Positions 1 through 11,939 of a stretch of DNA of 64,000 nucleotides are shown piece by piece. The stretch is from Alitta virens. Its lineage: Eukaryota > Annelida > Polychaeta > Phyllodocida > Nereididae. How positions within the stretch are numbered: the stretch's first letter is position 1; each line of letters opens with the position of its first letter. A program made the translations under genes and the position numbers. The notes beneath the pieces are model-generated. The model saw nothing but the letters and a program-made list of their open reading frames with translations. It was not told the origin of the DNA and made no database searches. Location of the stretch: NCBI GenBank assembly GCA_932294295.1, contig OW028584.1, forward strand, positions 27,772,970 through 27,836,969, in the 5' to 3' direction.

Positions 1-1255
1 ATTTATTTATTTAAAGATATTGGTTTGGACTCCGATTTTTCAAAAGGATAAACTTTATGACCAATTCAATATCAACTTCTGAAGTTGACAAAAACTTTTT
101 AGCTAGAAAACTAAACTTACAGACCTATAATAGAATCCTCAAAAGTAGTATTAGAATAGTGTAATAATTTTTTCAAGCAATTTCACACGTTTAAGAATGA
201 CATAAAAAGAACATGGACAACAATAAATGAAATAATGAATATAACAAAAAAGAAAAAATGAACTTCCACATTGTTTTATCGCACATGGTAAACCTATTTC
301 TGAGAGATTAAAAATTGCTTATCAATTCAATAAATTTTTTACTGAAATTGGCTCCTAACTATCTGGACAATTCAATAACCAAACTGGCAAAACCTTCAAT
401 TATCTTATTAATCCAAGTATCGAACAGTTCAGTTTCAAACTAATTGATAACACTACTATAATCAAAGTTATTGACTCATTAAAGTCAAAATCTAGCTCTG
501 GCCATGACTGAATATCGACAACACTTTTAAAATATATGAAGCATGAAATGGCTGAGCCCTTACAATGTTTGATAAAACAATCATTTAAATGTGGAATATT
601 TTCTTCACTATTAAAAATTTCAAAAATAACACCAGTACATAAACAATTTATAATCAGTAATTTGATAACTATCGAGCTGTATCTGTCTTGCCTAGTATCT
701 TAAAAGTTTTTGAAAGAATAATGTACAACCAAATTTATGAATATTTCTCTGTAATTGCTACCAGTATGTTGATATAGATGGCATATGTTCAAGTACTCTC
801 AAAATAAACTGTGGAGTCCCCCAAGGATCTATTCTGGGCCCTTTATTCTTCATTATCTACATAAGAGATATAACTGCCGCAACTAAATACTTCTATCTTA
901 TAATATATGCTGATGACACTACTCTTTCAGCCAAACTGAATTATTTTGGACATAAACATGAAACATAAATATGGAATTGAATGCAATTTATGAATGCTTT
1001 AAATTGAATATAGCTATATTCCATTCTCCCCGTAGAAATGTTATAATACCTAACTTATACATAGAAATACCAAACTAGAATTAAACTGATAACTTCAGTT
1101 TCTTGGGGTCTAATGCTTAATAAACATCTGAAATTGAATAACCATATTCACATGATCTCTAAAAAGGTCTCTAAAACTATCGGAATAATGAACAAATTAA
1201 AAAATATCCTACCTAGTGATGTACTACGGAATATTTATAACACATTAAAGGGGAA
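1..1255 (+). pseudogene. Degraded non-LTR retrotransposon reverse transcriptase
   Basis: Shifting frames still read as a LINE-type reverse transcriptase. A segment near 484-645 resembles the pre-finger region (SSGHD then LLK). Position 662-747 reads NYRAVSVLPSILKVFERI. Position 808-876 reads GVPQGSILGPLFF, and about 900-931 reads IIYADDTTLS, which contains the catalytic YADD box. The C-terminal palm and thumb continue to about 1250. Many stops and frame breaks show that it is dead. The order of blocks is that of Jockey/CR1-like LINEs; the exact clade cannot be settled by eye. The frame is lost abruptly at 1255, where a TTAA-adjacent sequence begins, so a later insertion or deletion is likely. 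Confidence 0.8.
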
Positions 1256-1923
1256 CTAAACCCTCAGAAGTTAGCTTGGATCCATTGAATAACATCCACG
1301 CTATTCATAACTTGTGTAATATATTATATGTGCACTGGTAATGTAATATCCTCTCATGCTGAGAAACAATTATGTAGGAAACAATGTATTTTATTTTTCA
1401 TTTCAACCCCATGGCTAACTGTTAAGTTGCAAAAAGCCAATAAAATAGTATTATTATAAATTTATAAAAGTAATTATATAAAAGTATCCTGTCGTAACCA
1501 GAGCGTTAATAGGCTTTTAAATTGTTTTTTTTTTTTCGTTAAAAAAATACTCAACAGATAATAGCTTTTCGTCTATGCCAACGGAAAGATGACATCTGCT
1601 CTCATCTTTACCTAAGCGAACATTTCTCCCTGGTTGTTAATAGATGTGTAACTCATTACTTGTCCTATAATTGAATGTGCAGACATTAGAATGGGAATGA
1701 ATGAATGAATCTTACCGATGTTGGGGTCACAAGAGATCTGTATGTACAAAAGATAACAAGAACTCTAGGCTCTATATAATTCAATTAACAATTGGTGGTA
1801 CAATGCTGTAGAAACTATAGGTTTTTGATACTTTTTTACACTGGTAAATAATAAGTCCAGGCTATTTACATTAAAATGGAAATTCATGAATCGAAATTGC
1901 TATTTTTCTGTAGTATGCCTATA
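1256..1923. other. Uncharacterised AT-rich stretch
   Basis: No coding frame or recognisable repeat. Its left edge (TTAAAGGGGAACTAAACC) resembles the end of a TTAA-target DNA element, but I found no matching inverted end. Confidence 0.4.
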
Positions 1924-2180
1924 GTACTATCTATCTATCTATCTATATATCAATCTATCTATATATCTATAACTATTATATATGTCTATCTGTCTATCTG
2001 TCTATCTATATATCTATAAATAAATAAATCTATCTATCTATAAATAAATAAATCTATCTATCTATAAATAAACTATCATATGTCTATCTATCTATTAATC
2101 TAACTATCAATCTATCAATCTATCTATCTATCTATAAATAAACTATAATATATTTATATCTATCTATCTATCTGTCTATA

Positions 2181-2211
<31 letters not shown>

Positions 2212-2213
2212 TT
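1924..2213. repeat. (CTAT)n microsatellite, interrupted
   Basis: Imperfect CTAT/CTGT/AAAT tetranucleotide array of about 290 bp. The flank at 2214-2260, read on the minus strand, is an AATAAA-bearing end running into (ATAG)n, so the array is probably the tail of a minus-strand retroelement. Confidence 0.9.
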
Positions 2214-2729
2214 TATTTCGTTTAACCTCCATATAATGGAGAAAGGTACATCTCAACAATTTAAATGTAAAAACAAGTAGAAAATCATCTATAAAAACAT
2301 CTATAAATTCCGAAACTAAAGCAATTGTCAGCAATAAGATTTAAATTCCGAAGCTGAATTTTCTCCCGGGTAAGCAAAACAAAGTAAGAAACTATTCAAA
2401 GAAGTTAGGTAATTATGTAGAAAAACATTCAAATTTGATAGTGATATTAAGTTGGAGCTTAATTTATTGTTCTCTAATAGTGGTAATAAAGTGGCAGTAA
2501 GAAATTCAATTTTTCATTTGTTTAAGTCCTATTGATAAAAAAAAGTATAAAGATAAGACAATTCAATACATAGGCCTATTCATGACTTCATTGCAATCAC
2601 TAATTAACTTCAAGTACAATTAAGCTACAGGTGTGCTGTCTGTTCGGATTGTTCTTGTCATAAATTGCTATTAGATCAAAATTGCTCCTCTGAAAAGTCC
2701 TTGCCCAATGTCTCTAATTTATCGTGATA
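2214..2729 (-). other. Possible minus-strand retroelement 3' end, otherwise featureless
   Basis: Only the tail junction near 2214-2260 suggests a retroelement. The rest is AT-rich with no coding signal. Confidence 0.35.
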
Positions 2730-3188
2730 TCTATGTATTTCAAAATTGTACGTGCATATCATTCCATCAATCCAAATTTCCAAAATAATTGGTCGAATTT
2801 ATCAAGATGGCCCCCTCAGAAACTGAATATAATTTCAGAGATTCTTTTAAAGTTGATATCCCCTCCTTTAAGACATTAAAATATGGAAAATACTCATTCT
2901 CATACTACGGTGCTCATCTATGGAATATCTTGCCAATCAATATAAAACAAAGTCTAAGTCAAACAAATTTTAAAATGGTGCTAAGTTCCTGGGATGGTCC
3001 CAATTGTTCATGCAGCTATTGTGATTTTAAGCCATGAGATCTATAACTTATGATTTCAAGACATTTTAATGATGCTCATGTTTTATGATTTTATTGTTAT
3101 TGATTTTATTGTTACTGATTTTGTTTTAATCGACTAATAGCTTTTAGCTAGTGTTTCTTGTTAACCTGTATGTTGATTCAAAATAAAA

Positions 3189-3239
<51 letters not shown>
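2730..3239 (+). pseudogene. 3' end of a non-LTR retrotransposon (ORF2 tail, 3' UTR, (TTAC)n tail)
   Basis: An open frame ending at 3037 reads KYGKYSFSYYGAHLWNILP and then FKMVLSSWDGPNCSCSYC. This is the typical C-terminal tail of LINE ORF2 proteins: a G-x-x-LWN-x-LP block, then a cysteine-rich end. It is followed by a short 3' UTR, AATAAAATT near 3182, and twelve or so TTAC units ending at 3239. The upstream reverse transcriptase is missing here. It could be the same element as 1-1255 with a later interruption, but this is not proven. The tail ends about 200 bp upstream of the receptor gene. Confidence 0.8.
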
Positions 3240-3260
3240 AGAAGCGACATATATATTGTC

Positions 3261-3274
3261 ATTGCCATGGCAGC
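3261..3274. promoter_or_regulatory. Imperfect RFX X-box
   Basis: ATTGCCATGGCAGC matches the palindromic RFX consensus GTTNCCATGGNAAC at 12 of 14 positions. It lies 104 bp before the perfect X-box at 3365. Confidence 0.4.
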
Positions 3275-3364
3275 TCCTTTAAAGACATAAGCTTTAGAAC
3301 AGTGGCAATAAAAAGATGCATAAAAGAGCTAGCCACTAGCTATGCAGATGGAGCCACCTGCGGA

Positions 3365-3378
3365 GTTACCATGGTAAC
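3365..3378. promoter_or_regulatory. Perfect palindromic RFX X-box
   Basis: GTTACCATGGTAAC is an exact 14-bp palindrome and a full match to the RFX-factor X-box consensus. It lies 11 bp upstream of a TATA box and 65 bp upstream of the receptor start codon. RFX sites near start sites are known to drive genes of ciliated cells and neurons in animals. That this one does so is inference. Confidence 0.65.
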
Positions 3379-3388
3379 GCTTAGGCTT

Positions 3389-3394
3389 TATAAA
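3389..3394 (+). promoter_or_regulatory. TATA box of the receptor gene
   Basis: TATAAA lies 48 bp upstream of the ATG at 3443. It predicts transcription start near 3420 and a 5' UTR of about 25 nt. Confidence 0.55.
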
Positions 3395-3442
3395 TTCGGC
3401 GTAAATAATTCATAATCACATCTTGCGCTTACTACAAGAAAC

Positions 3443-4616
3443 ATGAAGTTTTATATAACACCAACAGTTTTTTTATCACATATGCTGTTTCTCACTTGTT
3501 TTGGAAATTTTGAGGAAACAAGAAATGTGGAAATGAAAGTGTTTCCAAGGCAACTGTCAACGAACATCATGTTGCAGTCTCTTAAATTACATACAATACC
3601 TAAAATAAATAGTGACAAAGATTCTTTTAGGACTCCATGTTCAAAACTATCAAGATTGAGAAAAAAGAGGGACAATGCAGACTCAGGAAAACTGAAATTA
3701 GAAAGGACAGCTGATTTCGCAGTGGAGTCAAACAAGGATGTCACTACTGCCTTCTCTATGGGGCATTCAGAAATGTCAGGAGAATCGCATGAGATCAATA
3801 CCATTGATACCATCAATACTTCAACTGGCATTTCCAATTCAGCCATGGATTATGAAAACACAACATGGATGGATGATGTAAATTTACATAAAAGCGACAA
3901 CAGAACCCCAATGGCTGCATTAAATGCCATGCTGAGACAATCAAAAGGCTACAAAGCAAAGGTTGTTTTGATCAAGATTTGGTCTTTGGTCATTGTGATA
4001 TTTGGATTTGCTGGAAATATTTTAAGCACACTTGTTGTAATGCAGAAGAAAAATAGAAGAATCTCGTGCAGTTGGTACATGGCAGCCTTGGCAGTAGTGG
4101 ATAGTATTTTGGTGTCAGTAGTAGCATATGAATTTTACTTGAGGAACACGAAGAACACCAAAGTGACACCAAATATATGCATCAGCAATAGTGTTGTGCT
4201 GTACATATCAACATTCATCAGCGCGTTTTTGGTGATTGCGATGACGATTGACAGAGCAATTGCGGTGCACCTTCCGTTGAAGACCGCGATTTACTGTACA
4301 CCATTCCGAGCGAAACTGGTAATTGGCATAATCACTATTTCAGGAATAGCGTTCAATTTACCACACATTTACACTACTAAACATGATGAAACGATTTGCC
4401 AAGGTTATGGAATAGACACCGATTTTGTCCGCGTTTATTCTTGGCTAAGCACTTGTATGTACTCAGTTTTACCATTTTGTGTGATACTCATCCTCAATAT
4501 CAGCATCATCCTGAAAATTAGGAGTAGATGGTCAAAATTTCCTAATGCAAGTCCTGGAACTAAATATGAACCAAACGCGGAAGAGTTGGATACATCTACC
4601 ACCTACACAAATACAG
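3443..4616 (+). CDS. Class A (rhodopsin-like) GPCR, exon 1: N-terminus to TM5
   Basis: Encodes residues 1-391 of a predicted 631-residue plasma-membrane receptor. A hydrophobic start (residues 6-20) suggests a signal peptide. A long extracellular N-terminus follows, with a basic RLRKKR site at 71-76 and several N-glycosylation sequons. TM1 (about 175-199) carries GN at 191-192. TM2 has LAVVD. C246 and C319 form the usual TM3-ECL2 cysteine pair. TM3 ends in DRA (270-272), a variant of DRY. TM4 is about 289-307 and TM5 about 332-357. The open frame runs to 4663, but a good donor (CAG, then GTAATG at 4617) joins in phase 1 to exon 2 and restores TM6-TM7. The family resembles invertebrate peptide-receptor-like orphans; the ligand cannot be told from sequence. 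Confidence 0.85.
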
Positions 4617-4667
4617 GTAATGTAGTTAATTTCACAAAATATGGTAACTATCAATGGCTGTAGTTAT

Positions 4668-5002
4668 CAGGGGCGTCGAGAGGGGGGGGGGGGGGTGGGA
4701 GATATATAACCCCCCACTTTTGGGTAAAGGGGCGGCATGATCAATGCAATCATCCCTCCTGAAATTCATGACTGAAAATTTTCTTTTTTCCTACACAGTT
4801 TTTTTTTTGGAACATTGACGCTTAAACAGTTTTAGCTTATTATCACATATCATTTCACAATATTATCTTTAAAAAAAATATGGCACCAATGATCCACCAT
4901 TAACTGCCACCACTGGTATGAGTGAGGGAAGTCATGATGCAACAGACAAAGTAGGCCTGTATCCGCCCCCCCCCCCCACTTCAAGAGAAATCGACGCCCC
5001 TG
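4668..5002. mobile_element. hAT-type MITE
   Basis: Perfect 12-bp terminal inverted repeats CAGGGGCGTCGA and TCGACGCCCCTG. The flanking 8-mers GTAGTTAT (4660-4667) and GTAGTGAG (5003-5010) match at 6 of 8 positions, as expected for an aged hAT target duplication. A poly-G run lies just inside the left end and a poly-C run inside the right end. No coding capacity, 335 bp. It begins 51 bp after the receptor splice donor. Confidence 0.75.
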
Positions 5003-5859
5003 GTAGTGAGTAATCCCTGGCAGGGATAAACCAAGTAAAGTTAGTTACTCCTGATTTCTATCTAGTAGTAAGCTCACTATAGTATAATGCAAACTAGCAG
5101 AGAAATTATATGTAAGTAGAGCATGTACAGAAGTATTTGGAAACCTAATTCAACAGCATGTAATTTCACAAAAGTATTTGGACAACAGTTTTCTTCCAAT
5201 ACATTGTAAAAACATCTTGCACCTGATTCGCTCATTAAATACAAATGCATCAGCAGGAAGCCCTCTCTATGCTGGCGACCCTTGAATCTTCAGGGTCCCT
5301 GGCAATTCGGGTGACCTACATTTCTAGATTGCTATGCATATATTAACCGAACAAATTAGTATTACAATATACCATTTCAATTGGTTTGGTTTCTCTGCTC
5401 CCCCCCCCCCTCAATTTGATCCCACCTAAGTATGTAACAGTAGGAGCGTACCCAGAGTTGACCTGGGGAGGAGGGGTTGCCTCCATAAACTAAACAAAAA
5501 AGCCTATTTTGTACATTTTGCCAACTTAGCATAACTACTTATTTCTATACTTTTCCAGCAATTTTTTTAGGGCCATGAAGTGGATTGTGTCATTTAGTTT
5601 TTTTTGTCATTTTCATTGTGGCTTTGGGTCCTTAAATGGGGGGGGGGGGGGCATCTTCTAACAAAGCCCCCCCCCCCTTTCTTAGAATCAGAGCATTTAA
5701 GTGGTCAGAATACTATGAAGTGAAATTGTGTCATTTCTTGCTTCTCATATTTGCCGAACGTCGCCATTTATATTCGTATTTTTATCCAAAAAATTCACAA
5801 AATGCAAAATAACCTCCTTGCTTCACACTGATCAATCTTAAAGCAGTTTTTCCCCTACC

Positions 5860-6065
5860 ACTGCTATCACTACTACCCTACCACCACTACTACCCTACCA
5901 CCACTACTACCCAACCACCACTAATACCATACTACCACTACTACCCCACTACCACTACTATCCTACTACCCCACTACCCTACCACCACTAATACCATACT
6001 ACCACTACTACTCCGCTACTACCCCACTACCACAACTACCCCACTTCCACTACTACCCCACTAGC
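5860..6065. repeat. CCACTACTAC minisatellite
   Basis: Imperfect array of about 10-bp units (TACCACTACTACC and variants) in the receptor intron. Confidence 0.8.
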
Positions 6066-6493
6066 AGTGGTAGTACTAGTAGTAGTGCTATAGCTGTAGT
6101 TTACTGCTACTTTTTCTTTGATGCCTTAATTTGCTCGATAAACAACATGGGAAGAAACTATTTAGTTCAAAATATCACACATAGAGCTCTGAAGATTGTC
6201 ATAGCAGCCTATGTGTAACCTAATAGTTGCAGGAAAGACTTAAGTCCAAAAAGCAAAATTTAATAAGAGGAGAGGAAAGACTTATGTCCTGCTGAATTCA
6301 GGGCTGTTTAGTGAAAAGACTCTAGTACCATACACATGCCACGTTATAGGATTAACTGACCTAAATGAACACGATATTGTAAAACGATTAGTCTCGTCCT
6401 AAATTTGAAGAAATGTATGCAAGTAAATCACCAGTTTATATTTGTGTAATGGTTTTATCTATATATTCATCATTCCGTATTTTTAATTACCAG

Positions 6494-7215
6494 GCATTGA
6501 CAACAAAGGTGCATCAATGGAGCTGTCCCATCTTTCCAAAATGACTGATATCTTTGCAACATCAAAAAGAGGAGCTGAATCGTCTGGTGAGCAAAACCAA
6601 AAACCTGAAACAGATGTTATATATGGTGGAAGAATCTGGCAAAGTTCAAGATCCAATGTATCAAGTTCTGGAAACATTTCAAGTCGAGGAGATAGTTCAA
6701 CTTTACCATCAGTCAGTAATCCGGTGAGCTCTTTTCTGAACAATCTGATTCCGAAGAATGACGTCTCCAGTGAGAACCCAGACGGAATCCAGGAAAGATC
6801 AAGGTCTGATCCATCAAGTTCTGGAAACTCTTCACCGCAAACAGATCGACCAACTCCACCAACTGATAACAATCTCAGCGATATCGACCTGATTCTGACA
6901 AATCACATCTCCAACAGAACCCCGGATCGACAAAAAATCGCTCACCAGAAGCAACAAGAAAGAGAAAATCAGTTAACGAAAATATTGCTTTTGGTTTCTT
7001 TTACATTCCTTGCTCTCACTCTACCACAATACATCAGGCTGGTACTTTTCCACTACATAAACTTTCATGCATCTTACGAAACACTACTCGTTTATTCATT
7101 CTTTTATGACATTACAAGATATATGTTTTTCACAAACAGCGCTGTAAATTTCTACATTTATATTTTATCAGGAACCAAGTTCAGAAGAGATTTGCGAAGC
7201 ATTTTTAAGACATAA
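6494..7215 (+). CDS. Class A GPCR, exon 2: loop 3, TM6, TM7, C-tail
   Basis: Encodes residues 392-631. The G from exon 1 plus GC here completes a glycine codon, and the frame stays open to the stop at 7213-7215. The first 150 residues extend a very long (about 190-residue) intracellular loop 3 rich in Ser, Asn and Pro. It contains a near-duplicate SRSNVSSSGN / SRSDPSSSGN motif. TM6 is about 554-577, with LALTLPQY in place of the canonical CWxP. TM7 is about 588-615 and ends NSAVNFYIY, a variant of NPxxY common in invertebrate peptide-receptor-like GPCRs. A short basic tail (KFRRDLRSIFKT) follows, with no clear palmitoylation cysteine. The ATG at 6517 is internal, not a separate start. Confidence 0.85.
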
Positions 7216-7268
7216 GATTCAGTATATCTGTTTGCTACAAACTTTATACATTATATATATATATTCGA

Positions 7269-7274
7269 AATAAA
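7269..7274 (+). terminator. Polyadenylation signal of the GPCR gene
   Basis: AATAAA lies 54 bp after the stop codon, giving a short 3' UTR. Confidence 0.6.
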
Positions 7275-7640
7275 GCGTTTGAATTTTATAATTTAAAAAA
7301 AATTCAAATTATAGGTTTAGGCAACAAGGAGCTTCTCTAGTATGGTGCTATATGCCGAAGGTACTAAATATGTATATATTACCAAGCTCTGTCATGTAGC
7401 CTAGATAAATATTACTTTGACCCTACTAGATAGGAACTGTATGTAGATTTTAGTTATTAATTTCAAATATTATTTGTTTTATTTTGATTTGATTTAATAT
7501 ACATTTTAACAGTATTATAGTCGTACAGAAGCGTAATGCTTGGATATCATGTAAAATGTGTTGTATATATGTGTATTTTATATGTATTCGGATTGTATAC
7601 GACTCAAATAAAATTTATCTATCTATCTATATCTATCTAT
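7275..7640 (+). other. AT-rich spacer ending in a retroelement-like tail
   Basis: No gene. The last 100 bp (GTATACGACTCAAATAAAATTT, read in two parts) run into (ATCT)n at 7616-7640, the form of a non-LTR 3' end. Confidence 0.5.
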
Positions 7641-7646
7641 CGCATG

Positions 7647-7840
7647 AGATGTTAAATTGGAAGTGCCTTGTACTCAGTGTCTATACAAAGGCAAGTAACC
7701 CATGGGGTAAGTGTTTACATGGTGTGGACTTCAAGCCTTATAATCTCATCATTACGTCTGCCTCTGACAGCTCATAAGCTGAGCTTCAGACCCAGTAGCA
7801 TTGATACATTTGAACACAATGTCATGCAGGTGTCTTATGT
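7647..7840 (+). mobile_element. SINE fragment (dispersed ACGTCTGCCTCTGACAGCT family)
   Basis: Carries the family blocks in order: a CTTGTACTCAGTGTCT block, GGCAAGTAACCCATGGGGTAA, GTGTGGACTTCAAGCCTTA, then CTCATCATTACGTCTGCCTC. The tRNA-like head is missing, so it is 5'-truncated. The same blocks recur at more than ten places in the window. Confidence 0.7.
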
Positions 7841-10448
7841 CAGCCGAAATATCAAATACAGAAGGTGGCGCTTTCGTCGTTGCAGTATTGAGCGACACCT
7901 ACATGTAGTCATTGTCTTGCAACAATCCCTGTACACGGTCTCTTTTAAAGCCGGGCAGGAGTATAATAAATTAAGTTGGTCCAGTACTAAAATAAAACAG
8001 CTCAACCCAGACATTATCACAACCGAATTTCATACTCTTTAGTGCGAAAACAACCAAGGGGCAAATCCTGCTCCACCAAAATATCCCTATAGCCATCAAT
8101 TTCATCCCCAGGCAGGGCATCATGAGACTAACGATGGTTAGTCACTTAAATAATTGTCTGGGATTTTACATAACCTAAAGGGTGTTTCAGTTTGTAGCAC
8201 TTCATGACCTTCATTTAAATGATCTATTTTTTTTTAAATTACACCAAAAAAAAATAAAACAAAAGTAGAATTTTAATGCAGACCTGTCACGAAAGAATAC
8301 TTTTCAATAATGTATGAAAAATATATCGACAACATGACATATATTATTTTATATTTATTTTATAACAGCACAGCTCTAAACCTACTGGTAAAAATTATTA
8401 GATCTCCTGCTCAATATTTGGTTCTTTATTTACACATTACTGGTTGCAATACGTATATTAGATATTAGGCCATAACAAACAATATTAATATTGAAGTGTA
8501 AGACTAGTGTGGTATAATTATTTTTTTACTGTTGAAATTAAAGTTGTATTATCATCTTGCTGATTAGATACTTTACTGCAGAGAATTTGGTGTATTATTT
8601 TTTTTCCATGTAGCACTCGGAACTCAGATTTTGCAAATTTGTCGTATTACCTCTTCTAAATGAATCTAAAACAGGTCCCATACAAAGTTATTAAATATGT
8701 TATTTATAATACACAATTCACTAGGGAAATGCATACAAGTGCGAATAGTCAGCCTTGAAGACTTTATTCCTATTATAATCTTATTCCTTTTGTTAAAAAA
8801 TTCTTATTGAGTGATATGTTGGAAAAAAGCTAATTATCTGGTAACGTTTTATGTTTAATAACAATTAATAAACATTTGTGTATTGTATTTGCATTATAGA
8901 ATTGAATTAAACTGAAATATCCAGACCACTAAACCACTGATACTGTTTCAAAAAGTGTAGATGCCTGCCACATTTAACATTATAAAAAAATCTGCAATAT
9001 TATAATAAATGTATATTATAGAGAAATCGTGATATCATTAGAAAAAATATCTGATATAACAATTTCAAAATATATGCAAAAAATGAGTGTAGGCCTTACT
9101 TCAAAATTCGGTCATAATTTCAAAATTGAGTCAAAGTATACTACTTTTCTGCGAAGTTCATTGAGTACTTGACTTCGGTATTTTCTGAAAGCAGTTATTA
9201 TGTTAGTATCCTGGTTGGTATTATTTATTATCTTCTTTTTTTTAAACAATTTCAAGCAAATCATGTCACTGCCCTATTTCATGGTACTTAAGGAGTGCTC
9301 AAGGTGTTACTGAGGCCAAACATGTGTATATGTACGTGTCCGTTTTCTTTGAAGTTTTTTTTTATCATAATTTAAGGACCTCACATGTCCTTCAGTTTTT
9401 ATGACATGTATGACGAGTATGAAATCTGTTCATATTCTCATACAATGCACAACACAGAGAGGTTGCATGTATGCCACACCAAGGCCCCTGTGGCAATTTT
9501 CACTCCAAATCCCCATGCTTGCTACTACTATTGCTAAGAAGGGAGCCCTTTGGGACATTTTTTACATTTGATTGGATATCTTGCAAAAGAAGGAAAAAAC
9601 CAAACAAGTCTGATACTAAGTGACATGGCCGCACATGTATGCAATAGTTATGGAGAAGTTGAAATGGATGAGGAAGCATTTTTGTGATCTTAAAAATTGT
9701 CCAAATATTCCCCATGCGTGGGGTACTTTAGGAAACAGCCTAGGGAACCCACTTGGACATTGAAAACATGTGTACCTATATTCTGCACTGAACAGACTCA
9801 GTGTGGTAATTCACCTCCATGAAAAATGTGATGCTTGCATGTGTCATTTTGTCCTGTGTAGAATTATAAATTACATATTTACATGATCCTGGGGGGATGT
9901 ATCACAAGTCAAGTGGGGAGCGATAATAGTGTAAATACCCCCCCCCCCCTGGAAATACAAATACATATTTCATCATATACAAAAATGTTCAGTAAGTTAA
10001 CAATAGTTAAGGGATAGATTAAATCCAATGATGCTGGCATACAGAGATGTATTGAATTTGGAACCAATGATAAAAATTCCTTGAGGTACTTCTCGCACTA
10101 CTCAGAACTAGACGTGACTACGTTTACAACAATTTGGGAATGGCTTTTTATTGCAAATGAAAATCATTTCGATAGTCCACCCATATTCCTTTGTTTTTAT
10201 GTGCAGAGGGCCGTCCAAAAGGGTGGGTGGGTGGGTGAGACAGGCTTTACGTCCCATATTTTTGCACCAGAAAGTGCTGAAGCAACCTTCCAGCATGGGC
10301 TGGATTTGAAGTTCACAGAACTCAGGACTGAATACTTTCGCAACCCACTGTATGCTATTAATATAACCATTATTATATTTCTATACACGTTTTGATATTT
10401 TTCTGCTCATGCAACATTTATTGGGATCTGGACTTTTTTGAATTACAC
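7841..10448. other. Long AT-rich region without recognisable features
   Basis: Both strands give only short, compositionally random frames. A C-run lies at about 9939-9949. I see no exon with usable splice sites and homology, no tRNA and no inverted-repeat element. Confidence 0.5.
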
Positions 10449-10859
10449 TTAAAGGTGCACTGTCTGTCAAATGTGCACATTAAAATACTGATATAAGTCT
10501 ATACTGCCTCCTTGTCTCATGACATTTTTCACCATAACATACCCACTTTTGCACAAAAATTTAGTTTTAATTTACAATAAATAATATAAATATTCGTTTT
10601 TCATGCCATCAAAAACTCAATATGTAATCAAACCCAGTGATGACGTCACAATACTGAACAATGGTGATGATGTCATTTCCATTGTGTTTCCAATGTTTTG
10701 GTCTGGATTTTCTCTCAATGTATAATTCATATTTAAGTAATTAATGTCTATAAAATCATTAATTCACACAAATTAGTGTGCCTTGATTAATAAAGGTAAT
10801 TTTCAACTGTTTGATAGCATCTTAAAAAATTGCAAATTTGGCAGACAGTGCAACTTTAA
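10449..10859. mobile_element. MITE with TTAA target duplication (piggyBac-like)
   Basis: TTAA at 10449-10452 and 10856-10859 flank inverted ends AGGTGCACTGTCTGTCAAAT and ATTTGGCAGACAGTGCAACT, with about 3 mismatches over 20 bp. No coding capacity. It contains one perfect CRE palindrome (TGACGTCA, 10641-10648). A TTAA duplication is the piggyBac signature; family placement is inferred from that alone. Confidence 0.7.
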
Positions 10860-11204
10860 GTCCACATGGTAACATATGTCGTTTTATATTTTCAGTTCAA
10901 CTGTGTAGGTGGACTATATATTACGATGTTTTCCACTTAACATTTTTCAAAAATGTTCCTCCAAAATATGAATACATATTTGTGCATGACATAAACATGC
11001 TATAAGTCAACTAGATGTCATGCATTGGTTGACTCAGACCATTACCCATGCATTATCCTAACATTAGGTCAGATGGAGGTTTTGTACGAAAAGCAAAATT
11101 AAGAAATGATACAGATCTTCATAATGTCGTCATGGAGACGTTCTCGAACTTGAGATTTATTGCGTTTGTATTGTATTGTATTGTAGATGATTTAATAGAT
11201 GCGG
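10860..11204. other. Unannotated AT-rich spacer
   Basis: No coding or structural signal seen. Confidence 0.4.
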
Positions 11205-11480
11205 AAAGTGCAGCCCTCTATAGCAAGTTCTTGCCGCTGTCGAGGGTTGATTGATGAGGTGAGAGAGAAGAGTACACCCGTGTTACACATTTACCCCATG
11301 GGTGGGATATTTTACTTGCTTAAGGATAGACACCGAGTACAAGGGACCGCTAAGTTAACGTCTCACCCGAACGACATCCAGCTGGAATGTTGCTCATGAA
11401 GGATGCCCGGGCTCGGGACTGAACCTGGGTCCTTCACAGGAGCAAGCGAGCATCTTACCACTAGACCACCCAGCTGCCTT
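11205..11480 (-). mobile_element. tRNA-derived SINE, near full length
   Basis: On the minus strand it starts GGCAGCTGGGTGGTCTAGTG (box A region, about 11453-11480), then box B GGTTCAGTCCC (11415-11425). A body follows with the CTTGTACTCGGTGTCTA and TTTACCCCATGGGTGGGAT blocks. The two internal pol III promoter boxes and their spacing define a tRNA-headed SINE. Its 3' half (CCCTCGACAGCGGCAAGAAC) differs from most other copies but matches the copy at 45450. Confidence 0.75.
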
Positions 11481-11939
11481 GAATTGTATTGATTTGTATT
11501 TATTATATTGTATTGCATTTTATTGAATTGTATTGTATATATACTGTTATTTGACAACTTGATGTCATTCATGACATATGTGTCGCAGAGTAAACTAAAT
11601 AAAAATAAAAAGCAAATGACGGTAACAAGATCTGCATGAAAAATAAAGAAATAAAATTAAGGAAGAAAAATAAGGCTCCAGCGTTATAATTTTCCATGTC
11701 TGGCAAAGACTGGTAAAACTGAAACTAGCAGCATTGTGCTGACCTAGTCACTGCTATGTACTTCAATTTATTACAAAGAATTTTCAGAATTAAACATTGG
11801 CCTGGTTGTTCTATTTCTGACCGATCCAAGATTTTTAATTGTTACAAAATGGCCGTTACCATGAGTTAACCTGGCAAGTGATTTGTAATAATGTCTGTGC
11901 TGGACATGGTAGACACACTCACACAAATAAGGTAAATAT
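11481..11939. other. Unannotated spacer with degenerate ATTGT repeats
   Basis: 11480-11545 is a degenerate ATTGT/ATTTT array. The rest shows nothing recognisable. Confidence 0.4.

Larger units (their letters stand above)
4617..6493 (+). other. GPCR intron (phase 1)
   Basis: GT donor at 4617 and AG acceptor at 6492-6493, preceded by a T-rich tract. It contains a hAT-type MITE (4668-5002), paired poly-G and poly-C runs (about 5639-5680), and a CCACTACTAC minisatellite (about 5860-6065). Otherwise it is AT-rich with no coding signal. It interrupts the third intracellular loop. Confidence 0.8.

Noticed and set aside
7668..8042. 124-codon frame
   Set aside because: Runs through a SINE and unrelated flank; no motif.
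9500..9715. Possible conserved exon on either strand
   Set aside because: Several short frames look protein-like but contain stops and no recognisable family.
11205..11480. tRNA gene
   Set aside because: Boxes A and B are present, but no acceptor stem pairs and the sequence continues into a SINE body.
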